Assembly: GCF_017599325.1 (NCBI RefSeq)
Contig: NZ_JAGFVM010000044.1
Location: 1 to 64,000, forward strand
Reading direction: 5' to 3'
Length of the DNA: 64,000 nt
Source: Marinilactibacillus kalidii
GTDB taxonomy: Bacteria > Bacillota > Bacilli > Lactobacillales > Carnobacteriaceae_A
The notes under the pieces were generated by a model. The model did no database searches and was not told where the DNA came from. It was given only the letters and a program-made list of their open reading frames with translations. Position numbers and translations under genes: made by a program. The stretch's first letter is position 1, and the number at the start of each line of letters is the position of its first letter. This document shows positions 46,281-54,238 of the stretch, one piece after another.

Positions 46281-47370
46281 GATGTTGTCCTCCCATCATT
46301 AGATCCATCATTCCAAGTGCAGTTACCGCTTCTAAAACAGGCAGAACGCGTGGCACGATACAAGGGTCATGTCTACCTTCTACTTCAAGTTCGGCCGCTT
46401 TCCCTTCTTCGACGTTGATCGTTTGTTGTTTCTTCTTGATAGAAGCTGGTGGCTTAACGGCTGCACGGAAGACGACCGGCATACCATACGTAATTCCGCC
46501 GATGATCCCACCATTGTTATTGGAACGTGTTTTGATCTTACCTTCTTCATCATAGTAATATTCGTCGTTTGCTTCAGAACCACGCATTTTGGTAATGTCA
46601 AAACCTGTTCCAAATTCAATCCCCTTAATCGCAGGCACTGCAAAAACGAGGTGCGCTAATTGCGATTCAACGGAATCGAAAAACGGATTACCATAACCAG
46701 CATCTAGTCCTAAAACAAATGTCTCTACGACACCGCCGACAGAATCCCCGTCATCTTTTGCATCCACAATAAGGTCCTTCATTTCAGTCTCTTTTGTTTC
46801 ATCAAATAAAGGTAGTTGTTGCGCTTTAAATTTCTCGATTTGTTCAACAGTAACCTCACTCTGATCGGCAAATGACTGGTCTTCGATCGTACCGATAGAT
46901 TGAATATGCGAACCAACCGTTACGCCTTTTTTCTTCAGCCATTGCTTGCAAATGGCGCCTGCAAATACTAAAGGTGCCGTGATTCTACCTGAAAAATGCC
47001 CACTCCCGCGGTGATCATTATGTCCTTTATAGCGCATACGACCTGGATAATCAGCTTGTCCTGGTCTCATCACGTTTTTTAGTAAACTGTAATCTTTTGA
47101 ACGTGTATTTGTATTCCAGATGATCGCAGTCAACGGTGCGCCTGTTGTTTTCCCATCCAAGAGTCCACTCAAAATTTCCGGTAAATCCTTTTCTTTACGT
47201 GGTGTCGTTAGTTCATTTCTTCCTGGTGCTCTTCTTGCCATTTCAATGAGTACTTCGTCCATATCGATTTCTAAACCCGGTGGTAAGCCATTGATAGTTG
47301 CTCCAATAGCAATACCGTGAGATTCGCCAAAAATCGATACTTGGACATTTTTACCCCATATTCCGCTCAT
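46273..47370 (-). CDS. aroC: Chorismate synthase
   Basis: Last shikimate-pathway step: EPSP to chorismate, using reduced FMN. 365 residues with the signatures FGESHG (residues about 14-19), RPGQADYPGRMRYKGHNDHRGSGHFSGR region and a late GRHDPC. Overlaps aroA by 20 nt and chorismate mutase by 8 nt, so translational coupling is likely. Confidence 0.96.
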   Translation of the reverse strand: MSGIWGKNVQVSIFGESHGIAIGATINGLPPGLEIDMDEVLIEMARRAPGRNELTTPRKEKDLPEILSGLLDGKTTGAPLTAIIWNTNTRSKDYSLLKNVMRPGQADYPGRMRYKGHNDHRGSGHFSGRITAPLVFAGAICKQWLKKKGVTVGSHIQSIGTIEDQSFADQSEVTVEQIEKFKAQQLPLFDETKETEMKDLIVDAKDDGDSVGGVVETFVLGLDAGYGNPFFDSVESQLAHLVFAVPAIKGIEFGTGFDITKMRGSEANDEYYYDEEGKIKTRSNNNGGIIGGITYGMPVVFRAAVKPPASIKKKQQTINVEEGKAAELEVEGRHDPCIVPRVLPVLEAVTALGMMDLMMGGQHHE

Positions 47371-48598
47371 GTATATCTCCTCCTACTTCTTGAAACACTT
47401 CCCAGAAATTGGGATATGATTTTTTAACACATGTTGGATCTTTTAATTGAATGGGTGCTTCACAGACTGTCGAAGCCATTGCCAGCATCATCGCCATTCG
47501 GTGGTCTTTATGACTCCACACATCTGCCCCACCCTTCAAGCTTTCTACACCTTCAATATGTAGTTGGTCTCCTACAACTTGAATGTTTGCGCCCAACGCG
47601 GCTAGTTCTTTTTGTGTTGCCATTAATCGGTCGCTTTCTTTGATTCGAAGTCGCTCAAGATTGATGAGCTTTGTTTTTCCTCTAGTCAAAGCAGCCGCAA
47701 GTGCTAAAGTCGGAATAATATCTGGCACCTGTGCACCATCAATCGTTCGTTCATGCTCGGTAGTCGTTAATTGTTCCAGCATACTGACGATTTCGCGATC
47801 ACCTTGAAGTGAATCACGTTTTAACCCTTCAACCTTGATGTCATTTCCTAGTTGTTTAGCGGTCAGCCAGAAAGCCGCTTGTGAGTAATCACCTTCTACA
47901 GTATGATTTCTTGCTTGATACCGTTGATTCCCTTTGATTCGAAAGGTTCTATAGTGAGCATCATGCTGAATCTCTATACCAAATTCAGCCAATACTGATA
48001 AGGTAAGATCAATGTAGCCTATTGACTCAAGGTGTGTGGTGATTTTAATCGTCGAATCGTCATCCAATAAAGGTAAGGTCATGAGCATTCCGGTGATAAA
48101 TTGGGAACTGATATCGCCTCTCATCTCATAGGTTCCAGGACTTAATCTACCTTCTACTGTTAAATCTAACTGTTCAGACTGACCTGTCTCATATCTTAAA
48201 GACTGTCGTTTAAACATATCTTGATAGGTATCTAATGGTCGTTGCCCGAGTTTGCCTCGACCAGTAAAATGCGTTGGTCCTTCGAATAATGTCGCTAAAG
48301 GAACAAGAAACCTTAATGTAGATCCTGATTCATTACAATCGATTTCCGATGTGACTCGACTTACTTTCGGGCCACAGCCTTCGACTATAAGCTGATTGTC
48401 CACGTGTTCTATAACTGCTCCGAATCCGCGCATACCTTCAATGGTTGCGATCATATCGTCGGACAACTGAATATTTTGAATCACACTACGTCCTTCGGCA
48501 AGACTCGCACAGATGACCGCTCGATGAGCCATACTTTTTGATGGGGGAACCGTGACCGTACCGGTTACTTTTTTAGGTGTAATCGTTAATTGCGTCAC
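47351..48598 (-). CDS. aroA: 3-phosphoshikimate 1-carboxyvinyltransferase (EPSP synthase)
   Basis: Joins shikimate-3-phosphate and PEP. 415 residues. The N-terminal PPSKSMAHRAV and RIKESDRLMA motifs are conserved. The PEP-site loop reads CNESGSTLRFL rather than the E. coli GNAGTAMR, a variant seen in a group of Firmicutes/clostridial enzymes. Overlaps aroB by 4 nt and aroC by 20 nt. Confidence 0.95.
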   Translation of the reverse strand: MTQLTITPKKVTGTVTVPPSKSMAHRAVICASLAEGRSVIQNIQLSDDMIATIEGMRGFGAVIEHVDNQLIVEGCGPKVSRVTSEIDCNESGSTLRFLVPLATLFEGPTHFTGRGKLGQRPLDTYQDMFKRQSLRYETGQSEQLDLTVEGRLSPGTYEMRGDISSQFITGMLMTLPLLDDDSTIKITTHLESIGYIDLTLSVLAEFGIEIQHDAHYRTFRIKGNQRYQARNHTVEGDYSQAAFWLTAKQLGNDIKVEGLKRDSLQGDREIVSMLEQLTTTEHERTIDGAQVPDIIPTLALAAALTRGKTKLINLERLRIKESDRLMATQKELAALGANIQVVGDQLHIEGVESLKGGADVWSHKDHRMAMMLAMASTVCEAPIQLKDPTCVKKSYPNFWEVFQEVGGDIHERNMG

Positions 48599-49683
48599 GC
48601 TGTCGTACCTCCTGATTCCAGTATACTAAAAAATTGTCGATCTGTTTTGACTCTACGTGCTTGGCCAATGTTATTTAATACAATAATATTTAAATTTCCT
48701 TCAAAATTCTTTTTATCTTTTTCAATATAAGGAAGAATCTTGTCGTAATCTTCTGGTTTTTCAAGGACGGTCGGTAAGTGATGTTGTTTTAATAGAGCAA
48801 TGATTTTGTCTGTGGTTCCTTTTTGCGTTAATGCTTGTTGCTCAGCAATGGTTGACAGCTCAACCATACCAATAGCCACGCCTTGACCATGAGAATAGCG
48901 TTCATAATGATAAAAGGCTTCAATCGCGTGACCGAGTGTATGACCAAAGTTGAGTAGCATCCGCTCACTTGTGTCCTTCTCGTCTGCTTGTACAACGGTT
49001 TTCTTTATCGTACAACACGTTTCAATGACCCATTCGATTTGATTCATAACCGCTGCTCGTGAAGTCATTCCCATCAGCCGGTCGAATAATGATCTATCCT
49101 TTATACAACCGTATTTGATGACTTCAGCCATACCGTCTGAAAAAGCTTGATCTGTTAATGTTTCTAAAACAAGTGGATCGATCAGAACCAACTCTGGATG
49201 ATAGAAAGCACCGACTAAGTTTTTACCTTCTGGTAAATCGACACCGACTTTACCGCCAACACTGCTATCCACCTGTGCAAGAAGTGTCGTTGGGATTTGC
49301 ACAAAAGAGATCCCTCTCAAAAAACTCGCTGCCGCAAAGCCTGTAATATCTCCAACAACACCGCCCCCAAGGGCAATGATTAGATCACTTCTGGTTAGAC
49401 CAAAGTCAATAAATTGACTGTAAATGGCTGGCATAGAATCAAACGTTTTGGTTTGTTCTCCTGGGGGTAAGACGATAGACTGAACCGCATAGCCAGCTGC
49501 TTTTAACTGTTCAAGCACCTTTTCCCCATAATAGCCATGAACGGTCTCATCTGTTACGACCATAATTTTTTGACCATCGAACTGTTGAGAAACTTCCTCT
49601 CCCACTCGGTCCAAAAGGTTTTTTTCTATTTTCAAAGCATAACTTGTTTCTTGCACGGGTACTTCTACGGTAATCTCAGGCAT
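48595..49683 (-). CDS. aroB: 3-dehydroquinate synthase
   Basis: Second shikimate step: cyclises DAHP to 3-dehydroquinate using NAD+ and a divalent metal. 362 residues; GGGVVGDITGFAAASFLRGI, the metal ligands in MLNFGHTLGHAIE and HGQGVAIGM are visible. Overlaps the upstream GNAT gene by 8 nt and aroA by 4 nt. Confidence 0.96.
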   Translation of the reverse strand: MPEITVEVPVQETSYALKIEKNLLDRVGEEVSQQFDGQKIMVVTDETVHGYYGEKVLEQLKAAGYAVQSIVLPPGEQTKTFDSMPAIYSQFIDFGLTRSDLIIALGGGVVGDITGFAAASFLRGISFVQIPTTLLAQVDSSVGGKVGVDLPEGKNLVGAFYHPELVLIDPLVLETLTDQAFSDGMAEVIKYGCIKDRSLFDRLMGMTSRAAVMNQIEWVIETCCTIKKTVVQADEKDTSERMLLNFGHTLGHAIEAFYHYERYSHGQGVAIGMVELSTIAEQQALTQKGTTDKIIALLKQHHLPTVLEKPEDYDKILPYIEKDKKNFEGNLNIIVLNNIGQARRVKTDRQFFSILESGGTTA

Positions 49684-50167
49684 GTCTTCCCTCCATTGAT
49701 AGTAATTTACGATACGTTACTAATGTCATTTTTTCATTTATCCTTTTCTCTACTCCGGTAGATTTGTAACCAAGTTTTTCATAAAAGTGGACTAGAGAAG
49801 GTTCTTCTTTGATAGTCTGTAATTCCCATATGGTTACCATCGGATGCTTTTCTTCTAAAATTTTGACAGCACTTTTTGCGTATCCTTTATTTTGATAGGT
49901 AGACTTTAAGAACATAGGACTTATCCTCATTTGATTTGAGTAAACTTTAACGACACAGATAGCACCAATTATTTCATCGTTTAATAAAACCGTATAAATG
50001 ATTCCATTCGCTCGAAAAAGTCTATTCTTAACATCGTCCAATGTTTCAAGCGATGGGTTAGTATTCATATCTTGGTACTTGAGATATAACGGTTTGAAAG
50101 ACTGCACTTGTATCGTGTGGATCAAATCAATTTCTTTTGTACTAGCTACGCTCAGATGAAGTCCCAT
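49676..50167 (-). CDS. GNAT acetyltransferase inside the aro operon
   Basis: 163-residue acetyltransferase. The acetyl-CoA loop is LKSTYQNKGYAKSAVKILE (about residues 88-106), and the C-terminal part HFYEKLGYKSTGV is typical. No link to aromatic synthesis is known, yet it lies tightly between aroG (17 bp) and aroB (8-nt overlap). I start at the ATG at 50167 after AGGTGAGAGG; a GTG at 50176 is possible. Its substrate is unknown. Confidence 0.82.
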   Translation of the reverse strand: MGLHLSVASTKEIDLIHTIQVQSFKPLYLKYQDMNTNPSLETLDDVKNRLFRANGIIYTVLLNDEIIGAICVVKVYSNQMRISPMFLKSTYQNKGYAKSAVKILEEKHPMVTIWELQTIKEEPSLVHFYEKLGYKSTGVEKRINEKMTLVTYRKLLSMEGRHA

Positions 50168-50184
50168 TCCTCTCACCTATTCTA

Positions 50185-51225
50185 TTATTTGCTTAAGATT
50201 GTTGAAGCTGTTTGAATTGAACGGCCTTCGATTTCTGCTAGTTTACTTGCTTTGATCATGAGTTCTTCGAATTCATCTGGTGTCAGACATTGTTCGCCAT
50301 CGCTCCATGCGTTCGCTGGATCGTCATGTACTTCGATCATCAGACCATCTGCTCCTGCAGCGATTCCAGCTTTTGCGCCAGCTTCTACAAGGTAAGACTT
50401 CCCGCCTGCATGACTTGGGTCAATGATGATTGGTAAGTGAGATAATTTTTTAATAACAGGGACTGCTTGAACGTCTAGTGTGTTTCTAGTTTCCGTTTCA
50501 AACGTACGAATCCCACGTTCACATAAAATAACATTTTCATTTCCTTCAGACATGATGTATTCAGCTGACATTAACCACTCTTGGTAAGTTGCTGATAGCC
50601 CACGTTTTAGTAGTACAGGTGTCTGTGTTTTACCTACTTCTTTTAATAAGTCAAAGTTTTGCATGTTACGTGCACCGATTTGAATCATATCAACTGAGTC
50701 AACGAACTCATCAATCCATTTTGTTGACATTAGTTCAGTAACAATCGGTAATCCTGTCTCAGCTTTTGCCGCTTGCAACATTCTTAAACCTTCTAATTCA
50801 AGTCCTTGGAAGCTGTAAGGAGAAGTTCTTGGTTTGAATGCGCCGCCTCTCAAGAAGTTCGCTCCGGCTGCTTTGATTCGTTTTGCAACATGAATGATTT
50901 GTTCTTCACTCTCTACTGAACAAGGTCCTGCAATAATCCCCAATTGTCCACCACCGATTGTTTCTTTATCGATTTTGATTACAGAATTTTCTGGATGGAA
51001 TTTTCTGTTTGCACGTTTGTAGGGATCTTCTACACGTACGATTTGATCTACTTCTTTCAACGCTTGTAATTGGTGTGTATCAATACCACTTGTATCACCG
51101 ATCAATCCTAAGAAGTCTCTTTTCACATCTGAGAAGTGGCTGACTGTTACCCCTCTTGCTTCCATTTTTACTGTAATTTCTTTAACGGCTGCTGCTGTTA
51201 CACCTTGTTTTAATACGATTATCAT
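50185..51225 (-). CDS. aroG: DAHP synthase (type I beta)
   Basis: First committed shikimate step: PEP plus erythrose-4-phosphate. 346 residues with an N-terminal ferredoxin-like regulatory domain (about 1-70) as in the Thermotoga enzyme, where Tyr/Phe bind for feedback inhibition, and a TIM-barrel core with IIAGPCSVES, LRGGAFKPRTSPYSFQG, LCERGIRTFE and DPSHAGG. Start chosen at the second ATG (51225), seven bases after AGGAG. Feedback control here would complement the leader attenuator. Confidence 0.94.
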   Translation of the reverse strand: MIIVLKQGVTAAAVKEITVKMEARGVTVSHFSDVKRDFLGLIGDTSGIDTHQLQALKEVDQIVRVEDPYKRANRKFHPENSVIKIDKETIGGGQLGIIAGPCSVESEEQIIHVAKRIKAAGANFLRGGAFKPRTSPYSFQGLELEGLRMLQAAKAETGLPIVTELMSTKWIDEFVDSVDMIQIGARNMQNFDLLKEVGKTQTPVLLKRGLSATYQEWLMSAEYIMSEGNENVILCERGIRTFETETRNTLDVQAVPVIKKLSHLPIIIDPSHAGGKSYLVEAGAKAGIAAGADGLMIEVHDDPANAWSDGEQCLTPDEFEELMIKASKLAEIEGRSIQTASTILSK

Positions 51226-51242
51226 GTTCATTCTCCTCTTTT

Positions 51243-51779
51243 TTAAATAATTTTATATAGACACCAAACCATCACTGGCTCATATCGTTCTTGTATCTCA
51301 TGTTCCGGGTACTTCTCTTTTTCAAACACGTCCTCACTAATGATGGTATACTTCAAGTTTTTCTTACAAAAAGCTGTCCATGCTTTATATTTACTATCTG
51401 CAAAATTGATCAACGTCTGTTCACTTGTTGATGCCAAATACTTTTTCATAAAAATAGTGGTGGCTGGATGAATCATGGCTGCATCTTCGGTATAACGATG
51501 ATTGCGAACGAGCACCATGGGTTTTGTCTTTTTCTGAAAGACTTCTACTAGTTCTACTTTATCCCAGTAGTCATAATTGAATTCTTTCCACCCGTATTCC
51601 CTTCTAGCACTCTTGAACGCAACTGGGAACAACACGTGCTCACCTTTCAGCGATTCGATAGTGTGTAGCAGATTGTCAAAGGACGGATAGGCTACAATGT
51701 CATCTTCATCTGACTTCAACAATGATTCGGCTGCTGCGTAGCTATCTGTACTATTTGGTCCTAATGTATGGATAATCAT
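51243..51779 (-). CDS. Prephenate dehydratase-like protein
   Basis: First gene of the aro operon, directly behind the attenuator. 178 residues. The N-terminal IHTLGPNSTDSYAAA matches the GPxGTxSxxAA start of prephenate dehydratase and of the prephenate decarboxylase BacA (bacilysin). The rest keeps a periplasmic-binding-like layout, but the protein lacks the TRF catalytic motif and the C-terminal ACT domain of PheA. It may be an unusual dehydratase completing Phe synthesis, a BacA-like enzyme, or a regulator binding an aromatic compound. The ATG at 51779 follows GTGAGGGATG; the GTG at 51794 is part of that site. Confidence 0.62.
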   Translation of the reverse strand: MIIHTLGPNSTDSYAAAESLLKSDEDDIVAYPSFDNLLHTIESLKGEHVLFPVAFKSARREYGWKEFNYDYWDKVELVEVFQKKTKPMVLVRNHRYTEDAAMIHPATTIFMKKYLASTSEQTLINFADSKYKAWTAFCKKNLKYTIISEDVFEKEKYPEHEIQERYEPVMVWCLYKII

Positions 51780-51920
51780 GTTTTCATCCCTCACTATTTT
51801 CTGAAATGTTTTAGAATTTGTTTGCAGCTATTCGATTACGATTGAACAGGTCTCATTGCTGCGCTTCGAACGGATCGCCTGGCGGCTTCGGGGTACTACG
51901 CTCTCTTCGTTCGCCTAGTA

Positions 51921-51957
51921 TTGTGGCCGTAACTCGCTTTGCTTCGAACGGCCACAA
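51921..51957 (-). promoter_or_regulatory. Hairpin after the attenuator
   Basis: Perfect 10-bp stem TTGTGGCCGT/ACGGCCACAA right behind the terminator T run, in a GC-richer stretch (51841-51957) with CGTTCGAAGC occurring twice (complements of 51941-51950 and 51862-51871). It would be transcribed only in readthrough RNA. Confidence 0.6.
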
Positions 51958-52007
51958 CAAAAACGCCGCATTCGATTTCTCTTTGGGAGAAGTTCGAATG
52001 CGGCGTT
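51957..52007 (-). terminator. Attenuator terminator of the aro operon
   Basis: 14-bp perfect stem AACGCCGCATTCGA/TCGAATGCGGCGTT (52007-51994 with 51975-51962) followed by TTTTT on the minus strand, 178 nt before the first structural gene. Its 5' arm can instead pair with TCGAATGGGGCG (complement of 52047-52058), an antiterminator with one mismatch. Confidence 0.92.
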
Positions 52008-52045
52008 GGTTAAGTTCACTCATAAAATGTTGTTATTTTACTTGT

Positions 52046-52082
52046 GCGCCCCATTCGATTTCTCGTGAAATCTATGGGACGC
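52046..52082 (-). promoter_or_regulatory. Anti-antiterminator hairpin of the aro leader
   Basis: GCGTCCCAT/ATGGGGCGC plus GATTTC/GAAATC around an ACGA loop. Its 5' half (CCATAGATTT, complement of 52068-52077) can instead pair perfectly over 10 bp with AAATCTATGG (complement of 52113-52122) inside the leader peptide. Its 3' half can pair with the terminator's 5' arm. The three pairings are mutually exclusive. Confidence 0.85.
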
Positions 52083-52095
52083 TGTTGTCAGCAGC

Positions 52096-52191
52096 TTAAA
52101 GCTCTTCAGCCTCCATAGATTTGATCCTAAAGAAGCTAAAGTAATAACTATTCAATTGCGGAGCCATTTCGATTTGTAATTGTCTATTCAT
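52096..52191 (-). CDS. Leader peptide of the aromatic operon (Tyr/Phe-rich)
   Basis: 31-codon frame, MNRQLQIEMAP... to a TAA. It has an AAGGAG ribosome site (52202-52207) ten bases before its ATG and lies about 50 nt after a consensus promoter. Codons 16-21 read Tyr-Tyr-Phe-Ser-Phe-Phe (TAT TAC TTT AGC TTC TTT). The codons that follow overlap the RNA segment AAATCTATGG that starts the alternative folding cascade. This is the layout of a ribosome-stalling attenuation peptide. When charged Tyr/Phe tRNA is scarce, the stalled ribosome should leave AAATCTATGG free, the antiterminator forms and the operon is read. Confidence 0.85.
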   Translation of the reverse strand: MNRQLQIEMAPQLNSYYFSFFRIKSMEAEEL

Positions 52192-52246
52192 CTCAATTTC
52201 TCTCCTTCAATCAATTAGTATCAGCTGTTGTTCAACTGTGCCTCCA

Positions 52247-52275
52247 ATACTAGCAATTGGATTTAGGGTTGTCAA
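52247..52275 (-). promoter_or_regulatory. Promoter of the minus-strand aro operon
   Basis: -35 TTGACA (52270-52275), 17-bp spacer, -10 TAGTAT (52247-52252). Leader RNA from about 52240 to 51780, some 460 nt. Confidence 0.85.
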
Positions 52276-52400
52276 CTATCTTTCTCAAAAAAATTCAAAT
52301 AATATTTTAATCAAACTATTCAGATACTCATTTTCTCGCATCACAGTAAGGTTTTTCGGATAATTATACTTGGAAAAAATTTTTTTATTATGATTTCTAT

Positions 52401-52429
52401 TTGTATTTTATTTTTCTTTTGTCTATACT
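52401..52429 (+). promoter_or_regulatory. Promoter of the aroE operon
   Basis: TTGTAT (52401-52406), 17-bp spacer, TATACT (52424-52429). Transcription would start near 52436, downstream of the earlier in-frame ATG at 52390, which supports the aroE start at 52465. Confidence 0.7.
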
Positions 52430-52464
52430 TCAAACCAATATTAGACGGATGGAAGGAGTTTATT

Positions 52465-53280
52465 ATGCATTTTTACGGTTTATTCGGAGAATCGCTTTCT
52501 CACAGTTTGTCTCCACAGCTACATCAATTGATTTATCAGAAATTAGGGATCGAAGCTGCTTATAAACCATTCGCCTTTGAGCCTAAATTGATGGCACAAG
52601 CCATTGCTGGAGTTCGGGCATTATCGATAGATGGTGTCAATGTTACAATACCGTACAAAGAAACAGTCATCCCCTATCTAGATGAAATGGATATTTTAGC
52701 AAACCAGTTAAATGCGGTTAATACTATCGAACATAAAGATCAAAAATTGATTGGACATAATACAGATTACGCAGGTTTTGGCTTGATCTTTGATAGAAGG
52801 AACTGGAAGATTGAAGGTAAACGAGCTGTTCTTCTTGGAACCGGTGGTGCTGCTAAAACGGTAGAAGCTTATCTTATCGATCATGGAATTGCTCATCTCA
52901 CTATTGTATCTAGATCACCTGAACGGTTTGAAAATACCGAAAAAATTAGCTATACCAATTACGAATCTCTTTCTCACTTAACTGGGGACTACCTAATTAA
53001 TTCTACCCCCGTAGGGATGTATCCAAATAGCGACGATACGCCAGTAGATGATGTAGTCATTGAAAACTTTGATACCTTAATCGACCTGATCTACAACCCT
53101 AAGGTCACGCGCTTCTTAGAAATCGGACATACGCTTGCCAAACAAACAGCTAATGGTTTAGATATGTTGATTGGGCAAGGTGTGCGTGCAGTAGAAATTT
53201 GGGAAAATTGTGTCATTGAGGATACGATCATAGAGGAATTGATCGAACACTTCCAAAAAGAAATCGGTGAGCAAACATGA
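52465..53280 (+). CDS. aroE: Shikimate dehydrogenase
   Basis: Reduces 3-dehydroshikimate with NADPH. 271 residues from the ATG at 52465, which has AAGGAG six bases upstream. The frame is open back to 52390, but that part is hydrophobic filler upstream of the transcription start. Substrate site SLSHSLSPQLH, catalytic lysine in VTIPYKE, NTDYAGF, and nucleotide loop LGTGGAAKT are visible. First gene of the plus-strand operon aroE-aroK-aroQ-tyrA. Confidence 0.95.
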   Translation: MHFYGLFGESLSHSLSPQLHQLIYQKLGIEAAYKPFAFEPKLMAQAIAGVRALSIDGVNVTIPYKETVIPYLDEMDILANQLNAVNTIEHKDQKLIGHNTDYAGFGLIFDRRNWKIEGKRAVLLGTGGAAKTVEAYLIDHGIAHLTIVSRSPERFENTEKISYTNYESLSHLTGDYLINSTPVGMYPNSDDTPVDDVVIENFDTLIDLIYNPKVTRFLEIGHTLAKQTANGLDMLIGQGVRAVEIWENCVIEDTIIEELIEHFQKEIGEQT

Positions 53281-53795
53281 AGACGAATATTGTACTCATT
53301 GGCATGACAGGTAGCGGAAAGACAAGTTTCGGAAAAGCACTCAGCCAACGTTTGAACTTTCCATTTCTAGATATCGACGAAGAGATCGAACGGACTACCC
53401 AACAAACCATTCCCGAATTATTCGCAGTCAGTGAAGATCATTTCAGAACGATTGAAACAACTGTTTCGAAAAAGATCGCTGCAGATTATCAATATACCGT
53501 TATATCTTGTGGTGGCGGTGTGGTTTTAAAAGCGGAAAATATCCGCGCACTTAAACAAACAGGTTGGATTATTTTAATTGATCGTCCGGTGGAGAATATT
53601 ATTCAAGATATCCAAACTGCTCATCGACCGCTACTCAAATTCGGTTCAGAAAAGCTATACCAATTACACAAAGAGCGTATTGATCTTTATCATCACGCAG
53701 CTGATTTCGTTGTTCAAAATCGGTCTAGCGAGTCATACGTTCTCCAGAAAATTGAAGAGAATCTTCCAGATACCATAAAAAGGAGACAACCATGA
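53277..53795 (+). CDS. aroK: Shikimate kinase
   Basis: Phosphorylates shikimate at O3. P-loop GMTGSGKTSFG at residues 9-19, DIDEEIE and CGGGVV for shikimate binding. 172 residues. Start overlaps the aroE stop by 4 nt (ATGA), and its stop overlaps aroQ by 4 nt, so the genes are translationally coupled. Confidence 0.95.
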   Translation: MKTNIVLIGMTGSGKTSFGKALSQRLNFPFLDIDEEIERTTQQTIPELFAVSEDHFRTIETTVSKKIAADYQYTVISCGGGVVLKAENIRALKQTGWIILIDRPVENIIQDIQTAHRPLLKFGSEKLYQLHKERIDLYHHAADFVVQNRSSESYVLQKIEENLPDTIKRRQP

Positions 53796-54238
53796 TGAAG
53801 TTATTAATTTTAAATGGTCCAAATTTGAATTTTTTGGGCATCCGCGAACCCGATATTTATGGTACACAGACATTAGCAGATATAGAAAATCACATACAGC
53901 AGTATGCTGACGAACGTGGACACTCTTGTGAATTTTTCCAAAGTAACTCAGAAGGCACACTTGTTGATCGCTTGCAGCAAGCACACCTAGACAAAGTGGA
54001 CGGCATCATCTTTAATCCTGCTGCTTATACTCATTATAGTTACGCGATACATGATGCCGTCAAAGCGATTGCTGTTCCAACGGTAGAAGTTCATTTGAGC
54101 GCGATTCATGCTAGAGAATCTTTCAGAAAAGAATCTGTTGTCGCACCTGCCTGTATTGGACAAATTTCTGGGTTCGGTGCTACAGGCTATACCTTAGGTA
54201 TCCATGCACTTGAAGAACATCAAAGGAGGCTAACATGA
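53792..54238 (+). CDS. aroQ: 3-dehydroquinate dehydratase, type II
   Basis: Dehydrates 3-dehydroquinate to dehydroshikimate. 148 residues, with the type II signatures NGPNLNFLGIREPDIYG (catalytic Tyr), FNPAAYTHYSYAI and EVHLSAIHARESFR (catalytic His). Two ATG codons in tandem at the start. A type II enzyme rather than the AroD type is noteworthy for a lactic acid bacterium but not rare. Confidence 0.94.
   Translation: MMKLLILNGPNLNFLGIREPDIYGTQTLADIENHIQQYADERGHSCEFFQSNSEGTLVDRLQQAHLDKVDGIIFNPAAYTHYSYAIHDAVKAIAVPTVEVHLSAIHARESFRKESVVAPACIGQISGFGATGYTLGIHALEEHQRRLT

Noticed and set aside
51818..52099. 93-codon plus-strand open frame in the aro leader
   Set aside because: It is antisense to the attenuator hairpins, has no ribosome site and is odd in composition.
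51780..52245. T-box riboswitch in the aro leader
   Set aside because: There is no TGGCACCGCG-type core anywhere in the leader; the only T-box motif in the window is at serS. A translated leader peptide explains the structure better.
52390..52464. N-terminal extension of aroE
   Set aside because: It includes the aroE promoter and precedes the predicted transcription start; the ATG at 52465 has AAGGAG.
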